Origin: DYMC01 sp035406705
GTDB taxonomy: Bacteria > Verrucomicrobiota > Lentisphaeria > Victivallales > GWF2-50-93
Assembly: GCA_964426675.1 (NCBI GenBank)
Contig: CAYRRM010000017.1
Span: 1 to 54,940 of the forward strand
DNA: 54,940 nt
Direction: 5' to 3'
Shown piece by piece: positions 26,529-35,414 of this stretch. The notes below the pieces were generated by a model. The model saw nothing but the letters and a program-made list of their open reading frames with translations, ran no database searches and was not told the DNA's origin. The stretch's first letter is position 1; the number at the start of each line of letters is the position of its first letter. The position numbers were made by a program, and so were the translations under genes.

Positions 26529-26648
26529 TTTATATAAATAATTTACAATTAATACATTATAAAAAATTTATAAGTAAAAAAATATTACAATTTGGTAGAA
26601 AAAGGAATATAATGAGGATTTGATTATTTCATGCCATAAGCTATTCTT

Positions 26649-28544
26649 TCAAGAAAAAGTTAAAACGAGGCTGCCAGAATTGAGATTTTCTTTTGATTTT
26701 AGAGTTATTTTTTTCATAAGGCCCCCTCCCCAAAATTTGATAAGGAAAGGATCGTCATTCGGAAGGCTCTCTGATTCAGAGTAGAATTCTGATGACCATT
26801 TCAGAGTAATTTTTCTTCCATTTGACAAGACGAATTTTATAGAATTCTTTGAATCTAAGAATTTTTGAACGGTATATAATGGCAGTGAAACTGAAACAGG
26901 ATTTTGAAGCTGAAAATTATCTACAATTTTAATCATAGATTTATTATCTCTTACTAATGTATATTTTCTCCTCCAATAAATGAGATTAACAGATTTTTCA
27001 AAAGTAGCTGTCAGATCGAATTCGATTTCCGTAATTTTTTTATCGTCTCTGAAGTCCAAAACTGTTGGCTTAGTTTTTCCCAAAGCCTGCTCATGTTTTC
27101 CAAATTGTAGGATATTGTGTCCTCTTCCAGCATTCCACCAGATATTGTAACGTTCGTGGGAAAAGTTTTGCCTTTTATACTCGCCTCTACCTGGGTCTAC
27201 TATAACAGGCTCACCATCAGCGAAGATTAAAAATTCTCCGACATCAATATGATTGTGACTTTCAGCATTTGTTCCTCCTTTTACTGCGAGAACGAATCCG
27301 GAATCGGGGGATCTTTTTTCCCTTGTAATTAGCAGTTGGGCGTGATGATACCATATGCTGGGGCTTTTTTTTAATTTTTTAGGTTTAATATCCAATGGGA
27401 CCCAAAAAAGTTCTCTTAAAGCATACAGAAGATTTCCTTGATCTGAGCTGAAACCAAGGCTTGGATCAGGTTCTCCATCTACTGACCAATTTCTCAAGGC
27501 AAGTAATGCTAAATTCTTCAATTCTTCATTTTTTGTCCTCTCTCCATAACGGTATGGCTTTACGATAGGACGAGATATTTTTGCTGGGGTATCAGAATAA
27601 TTAAAGAACCATGGACCATTGATATGCATATCTGAAAAATATTTTCCCATTTTTGCGAATTCTTTAGAATCAAAAACATTTAAGATTCCATTAGTCCGCG
27701 CATATAAGGTTTCGAAAATAATCAGCAATGCTCCCGGGGAAACTCCCCAGTATGAAGGCCCTTCATCACAAGAGAAATCAGGAGGATAAGCGTCGATATA
27801 TGGTTGAAGAAGCTCTAATCCGTGTTTTAATATTTTAGCTAATCGTTTTGAATCGTTAATAAGATAAGTTGCCGATATGAAGATGCTAGAAATGCACCAG
27901 CTGGTCCAGTTGTTTTTAGCTTGCAACCATGGAAAATCTGAGCGCTGTTCAAACGGTAGTAGAATCCTTTGCTCAATTTCTTTTTCCACTCTTTCGGATA
28001 TTGTTGGAGAAAGGGAATCCAATTCTTTTTTTAAAAGGAATAAAACTTCTGCTAAAATAGCAGATGTCTCACATGCAAATAGATCAACTGATGGTTGAGT
28101 TAGATCAGGACATAGGTCTTTACTACCATTTTCTAAAATTTTTCTGTCAACATGAGCAGAAAGTGCCCATGAAGATTCTTCGCATATTGCCCAGAGCATA
28201 TCTGCAACTTTTTCAATGTATTTCTGTTCATGAGTAAAGGCTACAGCGAGAACCAGACAGGCTAATTGCTGACGTCTTTTCATATATATTCGTTCAAAAG
28301 CATCTCTATCTCCTGTCTTTATAAAATCACAAAATCTTGAGAGCGGTATTACCTGCCATTCTAATTTGAGAATTTGCTCAGCCTTTTCGATGATAAAGTT
28401 TTTTCTTTTTAGGTTTAGAGGATTTTTTAGAATGGTTTCCCATGCTTCTCTTTCAGATGCTGGGGGAAATGGTTTATATTTATCTTTAGGAATTATATTT
28501 TCTTCTATGAATTTTAGAGAGAATTGTTGATCTGGATTAAGCAT
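26649..28544 (-). CDS. Heparinase II/III-like family protein (putative polysaccharide lyase)
   Basis: 631 aa. The N-terminal half is the alpha/alpha toroid of alginate/heparin lyases (ALSAHVDRKILENGSKDLCP, NNWTSWCISSIF). The C-terminal half is the heparinase II/III beta-sandwich with AESHNHIDVGEFLIFADG, then VDPGRGEY and RGHNILQF. The histidine and asparagine in SHNHID are typical of the active region. No signal peptide is seen from the chosen start, which has GGAGG in front of it, so the enzyme may act on imported oligosaccharides. It lies downstream of the GH78-like gene on the same strand after a 249-base gap holding no convincing gene. Confidence 0.85.
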   Translation of the reverse strand: MLNPDQQFSLKFIEENIIPKDKYKPFPPASEREAWETILKNPLNLKRKNFIIEKAEQILKLEWQVIPLSRFCDFIKTGDRDAFERIYMKRRQQLACLVLAVAFTHEQKYIEKVADMLWAICEESSWALSAHVDRKILENGSKDLCPDLTQPSVDLFACETSAILAEVLFLLKKELDSLSPTISERVEKEIEQRILLPFEQRSDFPWLQAKNNWTSWCISSIFISATYLINDSKRLAKILKHGLELLQPYIDAYPPDFSCDEGPSYWGVSPGALLIIFETLYARTNGILNVFDSKEFAKMGKYFSDMHINGPWFFNYSDTPAKISRPIVKPYRYGERTKNEELKNLALLALRNWSVDGEPDPSLGFSSDQGNLLYALRELFWVPLDIKPKKLKKSPSIWYHHAQLLITREKRSPDSGFVLAVKGGTNAESHNHIDVGEFLIFADGEPVIVDPGRGEYKRQNFSHERYNIWWNAGRGHNILQFGKHEQALGKTKPTVLDFRDDKKITEIEFDLTATFEKSVNLIYWRRKYTLVRDNKSMIKIVDNFQLQNPVSVSLPLYTVQKFLDSKNSIKFVLSNGRKITLKWSSEFYSESESLPNDDPFLIKFWGGGLMKKITLKSKENLNSGSLVLTFS

Positions 28545-28793
28545 TTTTTGTCCTCCGAGTATGATGATAGAATAATAAGATTAGTTATGATATTGTTTTT
28601 TCAAATAAAATCCCTCATGAACTTAAAATATTATTCAGTGTTGATTTTTGGCAAATTGATCTATATTTTGTATTTAGTCGGCATAATGCAGAACGAGAAA
28701 AACAAAATGATAATACTTAGATTAAGCTGAATTTTGCGGTCAATTACGTCTAAATTCACTTAATGGATATCAATATGGTAAAACGACTCGAAA

Positions 28794-31235
28794 TTAATTT
28801 TCAATCATAGCAAAAAAATTCCGTTTTTTTGAATTGCTCCTTATGATTTGTTTTGTTTTTCCTTTTATATAAAGATATGCCTCGGTATTGGGAGGACAAA
28901 TCAAGGAAAAATTGTATAAATTAACTCTACTCTTTTCCCATTTTACAGATATTTCACCCTGTGGTATCATAAATTTAAGATAGAAGTCATCAAAAGCACT
29001 AAGTACTGGCTCAAAGATAATTTTCTTATAACCTGGAGATAGTGCTCTTGCTCCAACAACGGCAGTACGCAGTAAATGTGGCATTGGAGCACTCCATGCG
29101 TGATTTCTCGAATCATGATTTTCAGCTCTCCAACTTTCCCACGTTGTTGTAGCTCCTCGATCTAACATTCCTCTGAAAACTTCACTAAAACATCTTACTG
29201 CTTCAGGAACAACTTTTTTACACTTTGAAATAGCTTCTGCCAGGAAGAAATAGCTGTAAGGAGTTCCCATTGAAACCCATGTATGCCTGTTAATATCAAG
29301 AACTGTTCTGAGAATATATTCAGCACTTTCATCTTTTATGACAGAAGAAATTATCCCGAGCGCATTGGATATTTGCGAAAATCGCAAGTCTTTTATATTT
29401 TTGTCCACAGCATCAGCAAAAAGACCTACAGACTTAATAAAAAACAGAGTTTTTGATTTTTTCTTAAGTTCCTTAATTTCTTTTTCGAGAATTCCTGGAT
29501 TGTTTCCTAATACTTTTTCGAGAACTAATAAAGATTGCAATGCCCATAAATAATAGAAATTTAGTCCAGAGTTAATATCTCTTCTATCAAGCCCAACCGT
29601 TGTCATTGGATGCCAACCATTTCCTTGATGATCAAGAAATAAAAATCCTTTAAAATCGCTCCCCATAATTTCTTTTATTTTTTTCTGTGTTATAAAGCCA
29701 TTTTCATCCTTGAACTCTTGAAACTTATGAACTATGGCGCGGGCTGTTTCTATACAATCTTTCACACAATCTATATCGCCTGTAAATTCGTAATACTTTT
29801 TAAGTGCGATAACAGGAACAAAACAATAATCAATAAGTGGAGTTGCCATTCCAAATAGACTGGCATTTAAAAGAGGTCCGGTCTTCTTTATTTCGTCATT
29901 TGCCGCAAGGCAAAGATGACGGAGATGAGAAAAGTCGCCTGTCATATGTCCAACGCTTTCTGTTATCCAAATTCCATCTCCAAGATAAGTTCCTTGTTCT
30001 CTCGTATTACAATCGTAGCAAAAAGCTTGAGTATTGAGTTTTATGCTTCTCCGACAAATTCGATATACGCTTTCAGCAAGTCTATCATTTGATGAAAAAT
30101 CATCCTGGTAATTTAAATTAGCTCGACAACTTTTAGAAGAAACTTTTCTTATTTCAACCTTGCCAACGACGTCTTTAAAGACGAGATAAAGAAACCTAAA
30201 ACCATTGAAGTGGTAAAATCTGATTTTATTGATTCCTGCTGAAAGATGATATCTGGCGTAATAGAGTCCTCCATTGCGCCAGACTATTGGTCGTCCAGAA
30301 TCTGTTAAATCTTCAGCCATTGCGAATTCAAGTCTGCACGGATTTTCAACAAATATTTCTGCAGCTGGATCTCCTGCCATCATTCTTTTAAAATCATAAA
30401 GGATAAGGAATCCAGGTTCACCAATCCTGCGTTCAAGCTTTACAGTTTCGCGGGTATATTCATATTGAGCCTCTTCATATTCCTTCCATACGAATTCATG
30501 GTCGAGACGCACAGCTGTATCCTGTAAGTTATATAGTTCAGTATTGCCTCTAAAAATAGTTTTAGGTGTTGTAAGTTCGTCATTTTTCCATCTCAGAGGA
30601 GGAACAAGTCTCTTTCTTATTTCAATATCATCTCTTTCAAAGCTACGTGGTTTTCTCCATTGTATTTCTGGATATTTTTTGGAATTTTCGGAGTAATAAT
30701 CTTCTGAAGCAAAATTTGATAATATTTTGAAGTCAGGATGATTTAGATTTAGCTCTTCGACATATTCAATAGCCCAATTTTTACGTGGAGTATTAAAATT
30801 CCAACAATTTAACTCGATTATTTTCCAATCTTTTGCTCCGGTTGGAATGATAATTTCTTTTTTTTCACAAACGGATTGAAATAGAGCAATTACACCAGGA
30901 TATTCTTTCATATTATATTTTGTATCCGCTCCAATAAAATGAGCGATTACAAGTATATGATTCTCCCCTTGAACGAGAAAATTTTTTAGATCATATTCAT
31001 CAATCATTACAACAGGTTTCCAGAACGGAGCTGGTCCTGCATTGACAAATTTGCCATTTACATAGAGTTTATATTTTGTATCTGCGAAAAGTGCAATACT
31101 TGCCGATACAGGGATAGCTGGTAGTTGGAGTTTCAAATACAGAGCAACAAATTGATTTGGTTTTTCTTTTTCTACCCATACCCATCTTATGCCATCAGGT
31201 TTTTTCCATAATTCTATTCCTGTTCTATTTTTCAT
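28794..31235 (-). CDS. GH78-like (alpha-L-rhamnosidase family) protein
   Basis: 813 aa. An N-terminal carbohydrate-binding-like region (YKLYVNGKFVNAGPAP, ENHILVIAHFIG) precedes an (alpha/alpha)6 barrel. The family acid-rich motif is seen as CYDCNTREQGTYLGDG, equivalent to the DCPTRxER...GD of rhamnosidases. GATTTWESWRAENHDSRNHA matches the second catalytic block. The final domain is a beta-sandwich. There is no signal peptide. The ATG at 31235 has AGGAG upstream. The true substrate may be another deoxy-sugar or uronate linkage; pairing with a heparinase-like lyase suggests processing of a complex acidic glycan. Palindrome copy at 29374. Confidence 0.8.
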   Translation of the reverse strand: MKNRTGIELWKKPDGIRWVWVEKEKPNQFVALYLKLQLPAIPVSASIALFADTKYKLYVNGKFVNAGPAPFWKPVVMIDEYDLKNFLVQGENHILVIAHFIGADTKYNMKEYPGVIALFQSVCEKKEIIIPTGAKDWKIIELNCWNFNTPRKNWAIEYVEELNLNHPDFKILSNFASEDYYSENSKKYPEIQWRKPRSFERDDIEIRKRLVPPLRWKNDELTTPKTIFRGNTELYNLQDTAVRLDHEFVWKEYEEAQYEYTRETVKLERRIGEPGFLILYDFKRMMAGDPAAEIFVENPCRLEFAMAEDLTDSGRPIVWRNGGLYYARYHLSAGINKIRFYHFNGFRFLYLVFKDVVGKVEIRKVSSKSCRANLNYQDDFSSNDRLAESVYRICRRSIKLNTQAFCYDCNTREQGTYLGDGIWITESVGHMTGDFSHLRHLCLAANDEIKKTGPLLNASLFGMATPLIDYCFVPVIALKKYYEFTGDIDCVKDCIETARAIVHKFQEFKDENGFITQKKIKEIMGSDFKGFLFLDHQGNGWHPMTTVGLDRRDINSGLNFYYLWALQSLLVLEKVLGNNPGILEKEIKELKKKSKTLFFIKSVGLFADAVDKNIKDLRFSQISNALGIISSVIKDESAEYILRTVLDINRHTWVSMGTPYSYFFLAEAISKCKKVVPEAVRCFSEVFRGMLDRGATTTWESWRAENHDSRNHAWSAPMPHLLRTAVVGARALSPGYKKIIFEPVLSAFDDFYLKFMIPQGEISVKWEKSRVNLYNFSLICPPNTEAYLYIKGKTKQIIRSNSKKRNFFAMIEN

Positions 31236-31322
31236 ACATGACTCCTAAGATTAGAGAAATTATCGAAAACCTTCACGAGAAAAAAAATACATCACATAAA
31301 TTGATTTGCAAGTAAATATTAT

Positions 31323-32879
31323 TTATTGATATTTTATTCCCAACTTATTGATCTTGTATGAGATTATACGAGGAGTACTTTTCAATGCTCTAGCTGTAGC
31401 GGCTACATTATATTTATTTTTTTCAAGGGCTTCCTGAATTAAAGCTCTTTCAAATGCGTTTACCTGAGTTTCTAAACTGGCGCTATCGCTTTCTTCATTT
31501 GGAGATTGAAAAGAAAATTTAGTTGTAGCAAGTTGCAATGCTGGTGGTAAATGCATTGCTTCTATAGTATCGCCTTCGGCAATTAAAACAGCTCTTTCTA
31601 TGCAATTTTCGAGTTCACGCACGTTTCCAGGCCATTTATAAGCCATTAAGATTTCTGACACCTTAGAAGATATTTTTGATATTTTTCGTCCCTGTTTTTC
31701 TGCATATATTTTTAGGAAGTGTTCTGCCAAAAGAAGTATATCAGCCTTTCTCATTCGAAGCGGTGGGACATATATTGGGAAAACGTTCAGTCGGTAATAA
31801 AGGTCTTCGCGAAATTTTCCATTTGCAACCATTTCAGCTAAATTCTTATTTGTTGCTGCAATCAATCTTATATTTACTTTTATTGGAGTGGAGTCTCCTA
31901 CTCTTTCAATCTCTCTTTCTTGAAGAGCTCTGAGCAGTTTAACCTGAACTATCTGAGATATTTCACCTATTTCATCAAGGAACAAAGTGCCTCCTTCAGC
32001 CATTTCGAATCTGCCTTTTCTATCAGAGGAAGCTCCTGTAAATGCACCTTTACAATGTCCAAAAAGCTCACTTTCAATGATATTTTCTGGGAGAGCGGCG
32101 CAGTGAACCTTCACAAAAGGTTTTTTAGCCCTGTTGCTATTATAGTGGATTGCACTTGCAACGAGTTCCTTACCTGTTCCTGTTTCTCCAATTATCAATG
32201 CAGTAGAATCGCTCTTTGCAATTTTTGCAATTTGATCATAAACAATTTGCATTTCATGTGAGTTTCCAATAATATTATCGGGCTTAAATTTCTCTTTGAG
32301 TTCAAGGCGTAAACGTTCATTTTCTTCTGATAATTTTTCCTGTTCTTCCTGTGCCTGGCGACGTAGCTTAACCGCCTGAGCAAGCATTGAGGCAATAACG
32401 CTCAAAAACCTTGCATCTTTCTGGAGTGACATTTCATCTTTAAATGGAGTATCTACACTTAAAGCTCCTGCAACTTCATTATCAACTTTTATAGGAACGC
32501 ATATGAATGAAGTATCAGCGCCTTTTCCGCGTTTCGTTCTGTCAAGGACAAGAGGAGATTCGCTTTTGCGTTGAATTATCTGAGGCTCTCCAGTCATAAT
32601 GACGTGTCCGGTAACTCCTTCTCCAAGTTTATACTTTATTTTTTTTGCCTGAGCTGGGGGGAGACCATATGAAGATTCTATCGAAATTTCTCCTGTTTTT
32701 TTGTGTAAAATAGTAATTGTACCATAATTCATATTCATATATTTATATAGGAATTCAAGTATGGGATAAAGGACTTCCTCCATATTAAGACTTGAATCAA
32801 GAGTTCTACTTATCTTGTATAATATCTGTAGTTCTCTTTGGCTTTGCTCTTCAGATAAAGTTTTATCAAAATTGTCCAT
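31323..32879 (-). CDS. Sigma-54-dependent activator with GAF sensor (NifA-like)
   Basis: 518 aa. A GAF domain (about 20-175) is followed by a short coiled linker and an AAA+ domain with Walker A GETGTGKE (231-238) and the sigma-54 contact loop GAFTGA (278-283), then GGTLFLDEIGE. The C-terminus is a Fis-type helix-turn-helix (about 478-516, NVAATARALKSTPRIISYKI). It turns on sigma-54 promoters by ATP hydrolysis. It lies 107 bases downstream of type III glutamine synthetase, whose promoter is a perfect sigma-54 site, so local control of that gene is likely. NifA itself is not claimed: no nif genes are in the window. Confidence 0.9.
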   Translation of the reverse strand: MDNFDKTLSEEQSQRELQILYKISRTLDSSLNMEEVLYPILEFLYKYMNMNYGTITILHKKTGEISIESSYGLPPAQAKKIKYKLGEGVTGHVIMTGEPQIIQRKSESPLVLDRTKRGKGADTSFICVPIKVDNEVAGALSVDTPFKDEMSLQKDARFLSVIASMLAQAVKLRRQAQEEQEKLSEENERLRLELKEKFKPDNIIGNSHEMQIVYDQIAKIAKSDSTALIIGETGTGKELVASAIHYNSNRAKKPFVKVHCAALPENIIESELFGHCKGAFTGASSDRKGRFEMAEGGTLFLDEIGEISQIVQVKLLRALQEREIERVGDSTPIKVNIRLIAATNKNLAEMVANGKFREDLYYRLNVFPIYVPPLRMRKADILLLAEHFLKIYAEKQGRKISKISSKVSEILMAYKWPGNVRELENCIERAVLIAEGDTIEAMHLPPALQLATTKFSFQSPNEESDSASLETQVNAFERALIQEALEKNKYNVAATARALKSTPRIISYKINKLGIKYQ

Positions 32880-32926
32880 ATTTTCCCCCTATCAATGCCA
32901 TTACATTATATCTATTTATGCAGGCT

Positions 32927-32959
32927 CTCTCCCGCTAAAGATTAACTATAACGGGAGAG
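32927..32959 (-). other. Stem-loop between glnN and the sigma-54 activator
   Basis: CTCTCCCG (32927-32934) and CGGGAGAG (32952-32959) form a perfect, GC-rich 8-bp stem with a 17-base loop, unusual in this AT-rich gap. No T run follows on either strand, so it is not a typical terminator. It could set the ratio of the two products by RNA processing, or be a protein site. Confidence 0.45.
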
Positions 32960-32986
32960 TAACCCAGAATAAAGCCAAGAAATTAT

Positions 32987-35167
32987 TTATTTCAAGAATA
33001 ACATTTCAAGGTAACTTGGAAGCGGCCAGAGATCATCCGGTATAGCGACTTCGAGTTTATCGGAAATTGCTCTCAGTTCATTGATAACTGGAATGACTTC
33101 ATCTCTATAGTATTTTGCATGATCAATAAGTTCGCCCTTGCCTTTGTGTTCAATTACTTTTTCAAGTTTGCGTATTGTTTTCTCGAGTATTGCCACATCT
33201 CCAGTAATTTCTTTCAAGAAGCTTATATCTGGATTTTTTATTCCCACTTCCTTAAGAGCCTGTGCGGTAGAAGCAAGTTCATTTTGTCTGCGATGGGCAG
33301 CTGGTAAAAACATATTTTTTGCTATCTGCTTGGCAAGAAGAGCTTCTGTATTTATCTCTTTACAATACCTTTCAATATAAATATCATTTCTTGAGTTAAA
33401 TTCACGTTTTGTGAGCACCTGATATTTTTCGAAGAGATTCGCATAAGTATCGGAGTTCGATATTACATGTTTAAAGGCGTCTACAGTATTTGAGAAATTG
33501 GGAAGTCCTCTTTTTTTGGCTTCTGCATGCCATTTTTCGGAATAATTATCTCCATTGAAAATGACAGCCTTATGCTCTTTTATAATATCTCTAATAACGG
33601 ATTGAACATTTTCGTTCAATTTTGCCATATTTCCGCCAGTCATTTTTTCAAGTTTATCTGCAATATAATCAAGAGATTCGGCAACTATGGTATTCAGTAC
33701 CACGAGAGGTCCAGCAATGGACTGACTTGAGCCAACAGCTCTAAACTCAAATTTATTTCCAGTGAAAGCAAATGGACTTGTGCGATTTCTGTCTCCAGCA
33801 TCTTTGGGAAGAGGAGGAAGACTATCTACTCCAACTTCCAGGAAGCCAGTCTTACCACTTCCTTTAATATTACCTTTCTCTATCTGGTCAAATACTTCTG
33901 TGAGCATATCCCCAAGATAGATGGATATTATTGCTGGAGGTGCTTCATTTGCACCAAGCCTATGATCATTACCAGCGTGAGCTACCGTAGCACGAAGAAG
34001 AGGAGCGTATTTATGGACAGCTCTTATGACTGCCGCGCAGAATACGAGAAATTGTGCATTATCATGAGGATTATCACCTGGATCAAGGAGATTCATATTT
34101 CCTGATGCTAATGACCAATTAAGATGTTTTCCTGATCCATTTATCCCAGCAAAAGGTTTTTCATGAAGCAAGCATGCAAGTCCATAACGATGAGCTGTAT
34201 TTTTAAGAGTCTGCATTATAAGATGCTGATGATCTGCAGCGACATTTGCATTTTCGTAAACTGGAGCAATTTCATATTGACTTGGCGCAACTTCATTATG
34301 ACGTGTTTTTACAGGAACTCCAAGTTTGTACAATTGATTTTCCACATCAAACATAAAAGCAAGGACTCTCTCATTAATGACACCAAAATACTGGTCTTCA
34401 AATTCCTGTCCTTTCGGAGATTTTGCCCCAAAAAGAGTTCTGCCAGCAATCATCAAATCAGGGCGAAGACTAAAGAGTTTCCTATCTATCAGAAAGTATT
34501 CCTGTTCCGGTCCTGCAGTAGCAAAAACATATTCAGGATTACTATGCCCAAAGAGTTTTAAAATCCTTTGCGCTTGTTTATTTAAGGCCTGCATTGAACG
34601 CAGGAGAGGAGTTTTTTTATCAAGGGCATCTCCTGTCCATGAACAAAATGCGGTTGGAATACAAAGTGTATTCCCGTTGGGATTTTCAAGGATATACGCA
34701 GGACTTGTAACATCCCATGCCGTATAACCACGTGCTTCAAATGTAGCGCGAAGACCGCCTGACGGGAATGAAGAGGCGTCTGGTTCTCCCTGTATTAATT
34801 GTTTACCTGAAAATTCAGCAACAGCACCTCCTTTTCCATCTGGAGAAAGAAAACTATCATGTTTTTCAGCTGTAAGTCCAGTAAGAGGATAAAATACATG
34901 TGCGTAATGTGTAGCACCTTTTTCCAGCGCCCAATTTTTCATAGCCTGGGCTACTACATCAGCAATCGCCGGATCAAGTCTTTCATCGTTTTTAATTGTT
35001 TTCATTAAGGCTTTGAAAATATTTTTGGGAAGACGTTTTCGCATTTCATTTTCACTAAAGATATTTGTACCGAAGATTGCTTCCAGATCTACTTTTTCAC
35101 CAGTCTTTGGTGATGAAATTGCCTTTGCTGATGCAATCTCACAAATCATTTGATGCCTTGCACTCAT
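32987..35167 (-). CDS. glnN: Type III glutamine synthetase
   Basis: 726 aa, the size of GSIII (type I enzymes are about 450). It makes glutamine from glutamate, ammonia and ATP. GSIII features seen include the long N-terminal domain with FGTNIFSENEMRKRLP, HYAHVFYPLTGLTAEKHDSF, GPEQEYFLID, the nucleotide/ammonia-site NGSGKHLNWS and the long C-terminal extension. The ATG at 35167 is preceded by GAGGAG. A perfect sigma-54 promoter lies about 58-73 bases upstream of the ATG and the next gene is a sigma-54 activator, so nitrogen-responsive expression is likely. No palindrome copy occurs in this long gene. Confidence 0.96.
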   Translation of the reverse strand: MSARHQMICEIASAKAISSPKTGEKVDLEAIFGTNIFSENEMRKRLPKNIFKALMKTIKNDERLDPAIADVVAQAMKNWALEKGATHYAHVFYPLTGLTAEKHDSFLSPDGKGGAVAEFSGKQLIQGEPDASSFPSGGLRATFEARGYTAWDVTSPAYILENPNGNTLCIPTAFCSWTGDALDKKTPLLRSMQALNKQAQRILKLFGHSNPEYVFATAGPEQEYFLIDRKLFSLRPDLMIAGRTLFGAKSPKGQEFEDQYFGVINERVLAFMFDVENQLYKLGVPVKTRHNEVAPSQYEIAPVYENANVAADHQHLIMQTLKNTAHRYGLACLLHEKPFAGINGSGKHLNWSLASGNMNLLDPGDNPHDNAQFLVFCAAVIRAVHKYAPLLRATVAHAGNDHRLGANEAPPAIISIYLGDMLTEVFDQIEKGNIKGSGKTGFLEVGVDSLPPLPKDAGDRNRTSPFAFTGNKFEFRAVGSSQSIAGPLVVLNTIVAESLDYIADKLEKMTGGNMAKLNENVQSVIRDIIKEHKAVIFNGDNYSEKWHAEAKKRGLPNFSNTVDAFKHVISNSDTYANLFEKYQVLTKREFNSRNDIYIERYCKEINTEALLAKQIAKNMFLPAAHRRQNELASTAQALKEVGIKNPDISFLKEITGDVAILEKTIRKLEKVIEHKGKGELIDHAKYYRDEVIPVINELRAISDKLEVAIPDDLWPLPSYLEMLFLK

Positions 35168-35224
35168 TTCTTACTCCTCTTTTTTTATAATTGCTTTAAT
35201 ATTTTTTACGATTGCCGCTTTTTT

Positions 35225-35240
35225 AGCAATTTATATGCCA
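35225..35240 (-). promoter_or_regulatory. Sigma-54 (RpoN) promoter of glnN
   Basis: On the minus strand the sequence TGGCATATAAATTGCT matches the -24/-12 consensus TGGCAYRNNNNTTGCW at every fixed position. The predicted transcription start is near 35214, giving a leader of about 46 bases before the glnN ATG with its GAGGAG site. Confidence 0.85.
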
Positions 35241-35356
35241 TATTTCAATAGAACATATTTGTTATTATAGCTAAAAAAAATATTTTTTTGTAAGTTCATA
35301 TATTTTTTCCAACACCAAAAAAAATACATTTTTGTGACTTCTTTATTTTTATTAAA

Positions 35357-35370
35357 TTACAATTTTGTAA
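35357..35370. promoter_or_regulatory. Possible upstream activator site for glnN
   Basis: TTACAA-TT-TTGTAA is a perfect 6-bp inverted repeat about 120-130 bases upstream of the sigma-54 promoter, a usual distance for enhancer-binding activators. It is the clearest dyad in this 247-base gap, but the DNA is AT-rich and the match to any known site is not established. Confidence 0.3.
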
Positions 35371-35414
35371 GAAGTTAAGATAATAACTACTTTATAGTTT
35401 TCAAATTTCATCTA

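Noticed and set aside
27651..27663. Half copies of the palindrome such as TGCGAATTC
   Set aside because: Only one arm is present; single arms are expected more often by chance and were not counted.
28524..28730. 68-aa plus-strand open frame before the heparinase-like gene
   Set aside because: It overlaps the start and ribosome site of the strongly supported minus-strand gene and resembles no protein.
31323..32879. Calling the sigma-54 activator NifA
   Set aside because: The GAF-AAA-Fis order is shared by many activators and no nitrogenase genes are in the window.
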